A stretch of DNA of 64,000 bases from Sphingomonas taxi. Its GTDB lineage: Bacteria; Pseudomonadota; Alphaproteobacteria; Sphingomonadales; Sphingomonadaceae. Positions 1 to 6,713 of this stretch are shown piece after piece; positions within the stretch are counted from its first letter, which is position 1, and every line of letters starts with the position of its first letter. Made by a program: the position numbers and the translations under genes. A model generated the notes under the pieces. That model saw only the letters and a list, made by a program, of their open reading frames with translations, did not search any database and had not been told where the DNA came from. Location of the stretch: assembly GCA_003240625.1 (NCBI GenBank), contig QFMX01000005.1, forward strand, positions 1 through 64,000, written 5' to 3'.

Positions 1-13
1 GAGTAGGATTTAC

Positions 14-679
14 ATGGGCATCTTTTCCCGCACCCGCGACATCGTCGCCGCCAACTTCGCCGATCTCATCGAGAAGGCCGAAGATCCGTCGAAGATGATA
101 CGCATGATCATCCTCGAGATGGAGGAGACGCTGGTCGAGGTCCGCGCCTCCGCCGCGCGCACCATCGCCGACCAGAAGGAGATGCGCCGCCATATCTCGA
201 AGCTGGAGCAGCTCCAGGACAACTGGACCGAGAAGGCCGAACTGGCGCTGAGCAAGGACCGCGAGGACCTCGCCAAGGCTGCCTTGGTCGAGCGTCAGAA
301 GGCGTTCGACATGGCCGAGCAGTTGAAGGCCGAGGTCGGCGTGCTCGACGATGCGCTGCGTGCGTCGGAAGAGGACATCGCCAAGCTCCAGACCAAGCTC
401 CGCGAGGCGCGCACCAAGCAGAACGCGGTGCAGACCCGGCTCGAAAGCGCGAACAATCGCACACGACTTCGGGAAATGTACAATGGCCCGAAGACGCACG
501 AGGCGTTCAGCCGCTTCGAGATCCTCGACCGCCGCGTCGACGAGGCCGAGGGCCGCGCAGATGCGATGGGGCTCGGCGTCGTCAAGACGCTCGAAGAGGA
601 AATCGCCGAACTGCGCAGCGACGACAAGGTCAACGCCCAGCTCGCCGCGCTGAAAGCACGCATGAAGAAGGACGATTGA
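14..679 (+). CDS. pspA: Phage shock protein A (PspA/IM30 family)
   Basis: Membrane-stress effector of the ESCRT-III-like PspA/Vipp1 family, which binds the inner face of the cytoplasmic membrane and supports it under proton leak. The 221-residue product has the usual family length, begins MGIFSRTRDI with an amphipathic N-terminal helix, and is then almost entirely charged coiled coil (about residues 25-215). A GAGTAGGA ribosome-binding site lies just before the start at the window edge. The gene is followed with a 1-nt gap by pspB and then pspC, so it heads a psp operon. The promoter and any PspF gene lie outside the window. Identification is firm. Confidence 0.97.
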   Translation: MGIFSRTRDIVAANFADLIEKAEDPSKMIRMIILEMEETLVEVRASAARTIADQKEMRRHISKLEQLQDNWTEKAELALSKDREDLAKAALVERQKAFDMAEQLKAEVGVLDDALRASEEDIAKLQTKLREARTKQNAVQTRLESANNRTRLREMYNGPKTHEAFSRFEILDRRVDEAEGRADAMGLGVVKTLEEEIAELRSDDKVNAQLAALKARMKKDD

Positions 680-680
680 G

Positions 681-968
681 ATGGATGACCTGACCCCCGT
701 TCTCGTCTGCGCGGTACTGTTCATCGGGCTCCCGTGGGTGATCCTGCACTACATCACCAAGTGGAAGCAGGCGCCGCGGATCACCGAGGAAGACGAGAAG
801 CTGCTCGACGAGATGCAGATGCTTGCCCGCCGCCTCGAAGACCGCGTGATGACCGTCGAACGGATCATCGCCGCCGACAATCCGGACTGGAAGCCGGGCC
901 TCGGCACCACGCAATCGCCGTATCTGTCGGACCAGCAATCCGACCGCACTTCTGATCGGAGGAACTGA
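681..968 (+). CDS. pspB: Phage shock protein B (PspB)
   Basis: Small inner-membrane protein that works with PspC to sense envelope stress and bind PspA. The 95 residues hold one N-terminal membrane segment (about 4-24, ending in LHYITKW) and a cytoplasmic coiled coil ending in RRLEDRVMTVERIIAADNPDW, the typical PspB ending. The C-terminal tail after DNPDWKPG is about 20 residues longer than in E. coli. It starts 1 nt after the pspA stop codon and ends 1 nt before pspC, so the three are certainly cotranscribed. Confidence 0.93.
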   Translation: MDDLTPVLVCAVLFIGLPWVILHYITKWKQAPRITEEDEKLLDEMQMLARRLEDRVMTVERIIAADNPDWKPGLGTTQSPYLSDQQSDRTSDRRN

Positions 969-969
969 A

Positions 970-1353
970 ATGTCCGGCAGCCGCACCCAGTTTTACCTCG
1001 ATAAACAGAACGCCAAGTGGAAGGGCGTCTGCGCCGGGATCTCCGATTATACCGGGATCGACGTGCTCTTCGTCCGCGTCGCGATGGTCGTGCTCACGCT
1101 CGCCGGCGGCTTTCCCTGGACGCTGCTCGCCTATTGGCTGGTCGCCTGGATGGGGCATGCCAAGCCGATCGGACTATACGAGACGCCCGACGACGCGAAG
1201 TTCTGGCAGGGCGTCCGCTCGAACCCGAAGCGCTCGACCGCCGAGGTCCGGAGCAAGTTCCGCGACATCGACCGCCGTCTCGCCGACATCGAGACGCATT
1301 ACACCAGCCGCAACAGCACCAGCCTTGCCGCAGAGATCGACAGCCTGCGCTGA
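970..1353 (+). CDS. pspC: Phage shock protein C (PspC domain)
   Basis: Inner-membrane envelope-stress protein. The 127-residue product contains a PspC domain: residues 8-30 (FYLDKQNAKWKGVCAGISDY) and the following membrane segment (about 36-60, LFVRVAMVVLTLAGG onward). The C-terminal third is charged and predicted helical. A GGAGGAACTGAA ribosome-binding site lies in the end of pspB. In E. coli, PspB and PspC together release the PspA-PspF inhibition; here the partner regulator is not visible. Confidence 0.94.
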   Translation: MSGSRTQFYLDKQNAKWKGVCAGISDYTGIDVLFVRVAMVVLTLAGGFPWTLLAYWLVAWMGHAKPIGLYETPDDAKFWQGVRSNPKRSTAEVRSKFRDIDRRLADIETHYTSRNSTSLAAEIDSLR

Positions 1354-1383
1354 GACGCGGCGTCAATCAAAAGGGGAAATACC

Positions 1384-1659
1384 ATGCCGCCGGAAGTAGG
1401 ATTTATACTCGGCACGATGTTCGGTACATTTGCAACGTTGATGATCCAGGCGTTCGGCCGGCGCAAGGCGCGGATCGCGGTCAAGGCCGCAAACCTGGAC
1501 GCGGAACGCAGCATCAAGCTGCTCGACAGCGAGAACGAACGCCGCACCGGCCAGATCGACCGCTTGCAGGAGCGAATCCAGATCCTCGAACGGATCACGA
1601 CCGATCCCGCCGAGCGCACCGCACGCGAAATCGAGGCGCTTCGCCTCCAGCCGAACTAA
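1384..1659 (+). CDS. Small PspB-like membrane/coiled-coil protein 1
   Basis: Unnamed 91-residue protein. It has one hydrophobic N-terminal segment (about residues 5-24, VGFILGTMFGTFATLMIQAF), a basic stop-transfer patch RRKAR, then a coiled coil with the core ERIQILERITTDPAERTARE. That core resembles the PspB ending (RI-x-LE-R-I) but carries a TDPAERTAREIEAL tail instead of a PxW tail. It lies 30 nt after pspC with a GGGGAAAT site. Its coiled-coil module is nearly repeated in the next gene. A role as an extra PspB-type membrane adaptor is inferred from position and shape only. Confidence 0.8.
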   Translation: MPPEVGFILGTMFGTFATLMIQAFGRRKARIAVKAANLDAERSIKLLDSENERRTGQIDRLQERIQILERITTDPAERTAREIEALRLQPN

Positions 1660-1671
1660 GGAGATACTGAG

Positions 1672-1983
1672 ATGGGATGGGGTGGACCTGGGTTCGTGCT
1701 CGCGATCATCGCGATCACGACTATCGGATGGATCGCGAACAACTGGATCCGTACCAAGCACGGCTACCCGCCGAGCGACGACTGGGGCAACACCATGAAC
1801 TGGGGTGGCTCGCAGAAGCAGGACCCGGCGGGCGAGCGAAAGGTCGAACTGCTCAGCAGCGAGAACGAACGCCTGACCGGGCAGGTTTCCCGTCTCGAGG
1901 AACGGATCGCGGTCCTCGAACGCATCGCTACCGATCCCGCCGAGCGTACCGCCCGCGAAATCGAAGCGCTTCGCCACCGCTAA
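1672..1983 (+). CDS. Small PspB-like membrane/coiled-coil protein 2
   Basis: Unnamed 103-residue protein with one membrane segment (about residues 6-25, PGFVLAIIAITTIGWIANN), a polar linker and a C-terminal coiled coil with the core ERIAVLERIATDPAERTARE. The last 45 residues are close to those of the preceding gene at both protein and DNA level, which indicates duplication or conversion of this module. An AAGGAGATA ribosome-binding site precedes the ATG. It belongs to the psp operon by spacing (12 nt after the previous stop codon). The function is unknown. Confidence 0.8.
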   Translation: MGWGGPGFVLAIIAITTIGWIANNWIRTKHGYPPSDDWGNTMNWGGSQKQDPAGERKVELLSSENERLTGQVSRLEERIAVLERIATDPAERTAREIEALRHR

Positions 1984-2006
1984 GCCCACGACGTTGGAGA
2001 GTACCG

Positions 2007-2249
2007 ATGAATCCCTTTTCCATGGTCGTCAGCATCGTCCTGATCGTGATGGTCGCCAGGGTCCTGACTGCCCGTTACCGCGCGATGGAAAACATCCCGC
2101 AGAACCCGGTCGACAGCATCGACGCCCTGCGCCTGCGCGACGAAGTGCAGCAGATGAAGGAGCGCATCCAGGTGCTGGAGCGCGTGATCACCGACAACCA
2201 CAAGAGCGTCGATCTCGACCGAGAGATCGAGCGGCTCCGCGACCGCTAA
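2007..2249 (+). CDS. Small PspB-like membrane/coiled-coil protein 3
   Basis: Unnamed 80-residue protein, begun at the ATG that follows GGAGAG with a 6-nt spacer. A longer frame runs through the upstream gene but has no ribosome-binding site. Residues 4-22 (FSMVVSIVLIVMVARVLTA) form one membrane helix. The rest is a coiled coil with EVQQMKERIQVLERVITDNH, a clear relative of the PspB core. It is the third of four consecutive small proteins with the same architecture downstream of pspC. Confidence 0.78.
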   Translation: MNPFSMVVSIVLIVMVARVLTARYRAMENIPQNPVDSIDALRLRDEVQQMKERIQVLERVITDNHKSVDLDREIERLRDR

Positions 2250-2261
2250 GAGGAGGCGGAC

Positions 2262-2501
2262 ATGATCGAACCCAACGTCTATATCATCCTGGCGCTGGCG
2301 AGCCTTGCGGGGCTGGCGATGATCGTCGCCGGCGGGCTGGCGGGATGGCGCGGCTGGCTCTCGCTGCGGCGGATGGAGCTGGGCCAGATGCACGACGACG
2401 GCATGCCGGTCGCGGTATCGACCGGATCACGGATCGAGATCGCCGACCTGAAGGAGCGCATCAAGAAGCTCGAGGCGATCGCCGCCGGGGTGGATCTTTA
2501 A
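2262..2501 (+). CDS. Small PspB-like membrane/coiled-coil protein 4
   Basis: Unnamed 79-residue protein with a strong GAGGAGG site and start at ATG 2262. It has an N-terminal membrane helix (about residues 5-28), then a short coiled coil ending IADLKERIKKLEAIAAGVDL, a shortened version of the module in the preceding genes. It is the last gene of the psp operon; a perfect 28-bp inverted repeat follows at 2541-2607 and may act as the transcript's 3' boundary. The function is unknown. Confidence 0.76.
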   Translation: MIEPNVYIILALASLAGLAMIVAGGLAGWRGWLSLRRMELGQMHDDGMPVAVSTGSRIEIADLKERIKKLEAIAAGVDL

Positions 2502-2540
2502 AACATCCCGCGCCGCCCCCGGCATCCCCCCGACCGTCAC

Positions 2541-2607
2541 CCGTCACCCCAGCGAAAGCTGGGGTCTCCCCGTTATGATGAGACCCCAGCTTTCGCTGGG
2601 GTGACGG
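2541..2607. repeat. Dispersed palindromic repeat (type B), perfect 28-bp arms
   Basis: Left arm 2541-2568 and right arm 2580-2607 are exact reverse complements separated by 11 nt. The core motif is ACCCCAGCGAAAGCTGGGGT. Related elements occur at 15866, 20019, 29423, 44607 and 57195, always between genes or at a gene edge. It resembles the short REP/NEMIS-like repeats of GC-rich proteobacteria and may also form a 3' hairpin for the psp transcript. Confidence 0.85.
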
Positions 2608-2721
2608 AAATGGGCTTAGGGCGGCGCGATTGGGCTTCGGGTAACGTAGGTGGCTCAGGTCCACGAGTATGACCGGACGGACTGTTGCGAGTGGCCCCTC
2701 ACCGGCGTAATCGACCACCCC

Positions 2722-3129
2722 ATGGCCACCCTCACCGACATCCGCGAGGAATATGACTTCCTCGAACCCGACGATCGCTACCGCCTGCTGATCGATCTCG
2801 GCAAAGAGCTCGAACCGATGCCGGATGCGCTGAAGACCGATGCGACCCTGGTGCGCGGATGTTCGGCGTCGGTGTGGGTGTATCCGACCACCACCGACGA
2901 TGGCCGGCTGCATTTCCTGGCGGACTCGAACGCCGCGATCACCAAGGGGATCATCGCGCTGGTTTTGCTGACGGTGCAGGATCAGGCGCCCGGCGAGATC
3001 GTCGCGACCGATATCAAGGCGGAACTGGCGCCGTTCGATCTGAGCAAGCAGTTGAGTTCGAACCGGACGCAGGGAATTCCGAACATGATCGCGCTGATCC
3101 GGGAAACGGCCGAGCGCTACGCGGGGTAA
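2722..3129 (+). CDS. sufE: SufE family Fe-S cluster assembly sulfur acceptor
   Basis: Accepts persulfide sulfur from the cysteine desulfurase SufS and passes it to the Suf scaffold. The 135-residue product from ATG 2722 (MATLTDIREEYDFLEPDDRY) has the normal SufE length; the frame is open further upstream but those residues are not SufE-like. The acceptor cysteine is Cys47 in RGCSASVWV, followed by the conserved ITKGIIALVL helix. It stands alone here, with no other suf genes nearby, and is flanked on both sides by dispersed repeats. Confidence 0.93.
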   Translation: MATLTDIREEYDFLEPDDRYRLLIDLGKELEPMPDALKTDATLVRGCSASVWVYPTTTDDGRLHFLADSNAAITKGIIALVLLTVQDQAPGEIVATDIKAELAPFDLSKQLSSNRTQGIPNMIALIRETAERYAG

Positions 3130-3136
3130 CATTTCG

Positions 3137-3260
3137 ATCCTCCCCCGCCAGGGGGAGGTGGCGCCAAAGGCGACGGAGGGGGAGGACACGGAGCAGCGGT
3201 TGCCCTCTCCTCCCCCTCCGTTTGGCAAGCGCCAGCCACCTCCCCCTAGCGGGGGAGGAG
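3137..3260. repeat. Dispersed palindromic repeat (type A)
   Basis: Imperfect inverted repeat of about 124 nt. The left end is CCTCCCCCGCCAGGGGGAGG and the right end CACCTCCCCCTAGCGGGGGA, with an inner GACGGAGGGGGAGGACACGG. Close copies occur at 6577, 16756 and 63775, and a half copy at 37611. All are intergenic. Confidence 0.85.
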
Positions 3261-3263
3261 CGC

Positions 3264-3584
3264 TCAGGCAGAATCGGGTCCGGTAAGCGTCTGCACAACC
3301 TCGCCGACATCCGCCCCCGCCGGCACCAGCATCCACCGGTCGAGCCGCGCGCCATCCACCATCACCACCGCGTTCTTCGGACACACTCCGAGGCATTTCA
3401 CCTCGACGACCCCGCGATCAGCCTTGCGGCCTTTCTTTACGCCAAGCGCCTGACGCAAAAGCTTGACCAGCGGCGTACGCCCCTTCTCGCCAAACCCGCC
3501 ACCAAGCTTCTTCGAACATTTCCCGCAGACCAGCACGCTTCCCTGCCAGCGGCTGGCAAGAACGCGGATCACGCCGGCTTCCAC
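3264..3584 (-). CDS. Thioredoxin-like (2Fe-2S) ferredoxin domain protein
   Basis: Small electron-transfer protein of the thioredoxin-fold 2Fe-2S ferredoxin type. The 106 residues hold cysteines at 20 and 23 (VCGKCSKKLGGGF) and at 64 and 68 (VKCLGVCPKNAV), the expected four cluster ligands. The N-terminal spacing is short compared with classical members. Its start overlaps the 3' end of the upstream DnaJ-domain gene by 16 nt, so the two are cotranscribed. The redox partner is not evident from context. Confidence 0.85.
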   Translation of the reverse strand: MEAGVIRVLASRWQGSVLVCGKCSKKLGGGFGEKGRTPLVKLLRQALGVKKGRKADRGVVEVKCLGVCPKNAVVMVDGARLDRWMLVPAGADVGEVVQTLTGPDSA

Positions 3585-4108
3585 GTCCGTTGATCCTCGG
3601 CCGCCTTCAGTACCTCATATGCCGCCTGCACGCCCTGGAAGCGTTTGGCCGCGTCCTTGTCGCCGGGCCGCACATCCGGATGGTTCGCCTTAGCCATCCG
3701 CCGCCACGCAGCGCGGACGTCCTCGAACGTCGCGTCGGGTTCCAGGTCCAGCACTTCCAGCGCGCGCATTTCGTCGCGCGACCGGCTACCGTCGCCAGAC
3801 CCGGCCCAGGCGTAATGCTTAGGATCGGTATACCCGTCCGCGGTCCGCGTTTCGGCAGCCTCGCGCTCGGCGGCCTCTTCCGCGCTCAATCCTTCGAAGT
3901 AATTCCAGCCGCGATTATATTCGCCGGCATGGTGCATGCAAAAATACCAGCGGTCCGGACTGTTCGGCGATTTCGGCGCCGGACAATTGCCCGGCTCGTT
4001 GCAACCATGCCGATCGCACAGCCGAACGGTCACCGCCTCGGAGCTCGCGCCATACTCGCGCCAGCGCGGAAATCCCCAATCGGACGAACGTGTCGTGCTT
4101 CTCGCCAT
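3569..4108 (-). CDS. DnaJ (J-domain) protein with N-terminal Cys-rich region
   Basis: Probable co-chaperone that stimulates a DnaK-type Hsp70. The J domain is at the C-terminus (about residues 115-172), with the signature HPD at 143-145 (KANHPDVRPGDKDAAKRFQ). The N-terminal half has Cys31, Cys36, Cys42, Cys57 and His59/60, which could bind a metal. The start was placed at ATG 4108 (MARSTTRSSDWGFPRW), giving 179 residues; the frame is open upstream but those residues look non-coding. It is the first gene of a two-gene unit with the ferredoxin. Confidence 0.87.
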   Translation of the reverse strand: MARSTTRSSDWGFPRWREYGASSEAVTVRLCDRHGCNEPGNCPAPKSPNSPDRWYFCMHHAGEYNRGWNYFEGLSAEEAAEREAAETRTADGYTDPKHYAWAGSGDGSRSRDEMRALEVLDLEPDATFEDVRAAWRRMAKANHPDVRPGDKDAAKRFQGVQAAYEVLKAAEDQRTWKPA

Positions 4109-4335
4109 AGCGGCCCGAGATAGGCGTCCCCGCCGACAACGCAACCGCGCACCGAGTATTAGCTGGTCGACACCGAAATCGACCCGTTCGGCACCAATCG
4201 TCCGCGCCGCGACATTCCACCTTGAGTCAGTCACCGTTCATCGCTTACTGAACATGAACTATTTGTCATGTGGCATGGATAGACGCGTCCGGGTCGGACG
4301 TATTCCCAGCCGACACCTTAGCGACAGGAGCATCG

Positions 4336-5916
4336 GTGCCGACTCTTATTCCAAAGCTCACCACATGGCGCGCGGATCTTCCCGCCTCCATCGTCGTCGC
4401 GCTCGTCGCGCTACCCCTCTGTCTCGGCGTCGCGCTTGCGTCGGGTGCACCTCTGTTCGCCGGCATCATCTCCGGGATCGTCGGCGGCATCGCCGTCGGC
4501 TTGTTCTCCAAGTCGCCATTGTCGGTCAGCGGTCCCGCCGCCGGCCTGACGGTGATCGTGTTGACCGCGATCGAAAGCATGCCGAGCTACCAGATGTTCC
4601 TGATGGCCGTCGTGCTCGCCGGGGTACTTCAGATCTGCTTCTCGCTGACCCGCGCCGGCATCCTCAGCGAGTTCGTCCCCTCGTCCGTGATCACCGGCAT
4701 GCTTGCCGCGATCGGCCTGATCCTGATCCTGAAGCAGATCCCGCACGCGGTCGGTTTCGACCGTGAAGCCGTGGGCATCTTCGAATTCAGCACCGCGAAC
4801 GGCGTCAACACCTTCTCGCGGATCGTCGAGAGCCTCTCGGCCAGCGTGACGCCCGGGGCCATCCTGATCGCCGGTCTCAGCCTCGCCTTCCTGTTCTGGT
4901 GGGATGGCGCCAAGCCGAAGGACGGCCCGCTTCGCTTCGTCCCCGGCCCGCTGGTCGTCGTGCTGATCGGCATCTTCGGCAACATGCTGTTGGGCGTCGT
5001 GAAACCCGACTGGCAGCTGCAGGAGACGCACCTCGTTCAGGTCCCGATCACGCAGACGCTGTCGCAATTCCCGTCGCTGTTCACCTTTCCCGATTTCTCC
5101 GGGATCACGATGGGCATCGTCTGGAGCAGCGCAGTGACGCTCGCGATCGTCGCCAGCCTCGAATCGCTGTTGAGCGTCAAGGCGGTCGACGAGATCGATC
5201 CGCGCCGTCGCTCGACCGACAAGAACTGGGAGCTGATGGCACAGGGCGGCGGCAACATCCTGTCCGGCCTGATCGGCGGCCTGCCCGTCACTTCGGTCAT
5301 CGTGCGCTCGTCCGCCAACGTCGATGCCAAGGCCGAGAGCAAGCTGTCGACGATGCTGCATGGCTTCTGGCTGCTGGTCAGCGTCGCGCTGATCCCCGCA
5401 GTGCTCAACATGATCCCGCTCTCGGCGCTCGCCGCCGTGCTGATCGCGACCGGCTACAAGCTGACCAAACCCAAGCTCTACACCGAGCGCTTCAAGCAGG
5501 GCTGGACGCAGTTCATCCCGTTCGTCGTCACCGTAGTCGCCATCCTGTTCACCGACCTTCTCGAAGGCATCGTCATCGGGCTCGCCGTCGGCTTCGTGTT
5601 CGTCGTCGCGCGCAACTTCCGCACCGCGATCACCTTCGCCTGCGACGATGAGGACTGCCTCGTCCGGGCCCGCCGCAACCTGTATTTCATCCATAAATAC
5701 GAGTTGCAGAAGTCGCTCGATCGCGTGCCGGACAACGCGAACCTGCTGATCGATCTCTCGTCGACCAGCTATGTCGATCTCGACAACGTCGACATCATCA
5801 ACGCGTTCATCAAGGGTGCGCAGTATCGCGGCATCACCGTGCTCATCCGCGGCGATCTTGCGCTGCGTACGGTGAAGCTGATCAACGCCCCCCAGACCGA
5901 GGTCCGTTTCGCATGA
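4336..5916 (+). CDS. SulP family anion (bicarbonate/sulfate) transporter
   Basis: Inner-membrane SulP/SLC26-type transporter, 526 residues from the chosen start. It has about 12 membrane segments beginning LPASIVVALVALPLCLGVAL and ends in a short STAS-like domain (LIDLSSTSYVDLDNVDIINA). GTG 4336 is preferred because AGGAG lies 5 nt upstream; a weaker GTG at 4270 would add 22 residues. Its stop overlaps the start of a carbonic anhydrase by 4 nt, so bicarbonate is the likely substrate. Confidence 0.92.
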   Translation: MPTLIPKLTTWRADLPASIVVALVALPLCLGVALASGAPLFAGIISGIVGGIAVGLFSKSPLSVSGPAAGLTVIVLTAIESMPSYQMFLMAVVLAGVLQICFSLTRAGILSEFVPSSVITGMLAAIGLILILKQIPHAVGFDREAVGIFEFSTANGVNTFSRIVESLSASVTPGAILIAGLSLAFLFWWDGAKPKDGPLRFVPGPLVVVLIGIFGNMLLGVVKPDWQLQETHLVQVPITQTLSQFPSLFTFPDFSGITMGIVWSSAVTLAIVASLESLLSVKAVDEIDPRRRSTDKNWELMAQGGGNILSGLIGGLPVTSVIVRSSANVDAKAESKLSTMLHGFWLLVSVALIPAVLNMIPLSALAAVLIATGYKLTKPKLYTERFKQGWTQFIPFVVTVVAILFTDLLEGIVIGLAVGFVFVVARNFRTAITFACDDEDCLVRARRNLYFIHKYELQKSLDRVPDNANLLIDLSSTSYVDLDNVDIINAFIKGAQYRGITVLIRGDLALRTVKLINAPQTEVRFA

Positions 5917-6551
5917 GGCAGTATAAGCAGCTCCTGCTCGCCAATAAGGCGTGGTCGGCCGAGATCATCGAGGAAAGCGCCGACTTCTTCCAGCGCCAAC
6001 TCGTCGGGCAGAACCCGGAGTTCCTGTGGATCGGCTGTTCGGACAGCCGAGTCAGTCCGGAACAGATGACGATGACGCCGCCCGGCAATATGTTCATCCA
6101 CCGCAACATCGCCAATCTGGTCAACGACGACGACATGAACCTGATGTCGGTACTGCAATATGCGGTCGACGTACTGGGCGTGCGCCACATCATCATCTGC
6201 GGCCATTATGCGTGCGGCGGCATCCGCGCGACGCTCGATGGCGGCACGAGCGGCGCCGTGGACGACTGGCTCTCGACCGCGCGCGGCGTCCTGCACGACC
6301 ATGCAGACGAGATCGATGCTCAGCCCGACCGCGAACAGAAGGTCAACCGGCTGGTCGAGGTCAACGTCCGCGACCAGCTGATCCGGCTCGCGCGCACCGC
6401 AACGATCCAGGGCGCCTTCGCCCGCGGGCAGGAAGTGCTGCTGCACGGCTGGGTCTACGACATCCGCGACGGCCTGATCAAACCGATGATGGAAATCGAT
6501 TCGAAGACGGTGCTCGAAGAGGTCGGCCGGCCGGACAAGGTGTTGGTGTAA
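5913..6551 (+). CDS. Beta-class carbonic anhydrase
   Basis: Zinc enzyme that interconverts CO2 and bicarbonate in the cytoplasm. Of 212 residues, the zinc ligands are Cys42, His98 and Cys101 (WIGCSDSRVSPEQ and CGHYACGG), with the catalytic Asp44-Arg46 dyad present. The length is normal for bacterial beta enzymes. Translation is coupled to the SulP transporter through an ATGA overlap, which implies that transport and hydration of inorganic carbon are made together. Confidence 0.96.
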   Translation: MRQYKQLLLANKAWSAEIIEESADFFQRQLVGQNPEFLWIGCSDSRVSPEQMTMTPPGNMFIHRNIANLVNDDDMNLMSVLQYAVDVLGVRHIIICGHYACGGIRATLDGGTSGAVDDWLSTARGVLHDHADEIDAQPDREQKVNRLVEVNVRDQLIRLARTATIQGAFARGQEVLLHGWVYDIRDGLIKPMMEIDSKTVLEEVGRPDKVLV

Positions 6552-6576
6552 GCCGAGAGGGCTGCACTACCCCCAA

Positions 6577-6700
6577 TCCTCCCCCGCCAGGGGGATGTGG
6601 CTGGCACTTGCCAGACGGAGGGGAAGAATCCGGGCCAGAGGTTTTCGCTTACCTCCCCCTCCGTCAGGCTGACGCCCACCTCCCCCGCCAAGGGGAGGAC
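6577..6700. repeat. Dispersed palindromic repeat (type A)
   Basis: Second copy of the type A element, between the carbonic anhydrase gene and the convergent gene that ends at 6714. It begins CCTCCCCCGCCAGGGGGATG and closes with CACCTCCCCCGCCAAGGGGA. The position between two convergent genes would suit a transcript end. Confidence 0.82.
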
Positions 6701-6713
6701 AACATCAGAACCC

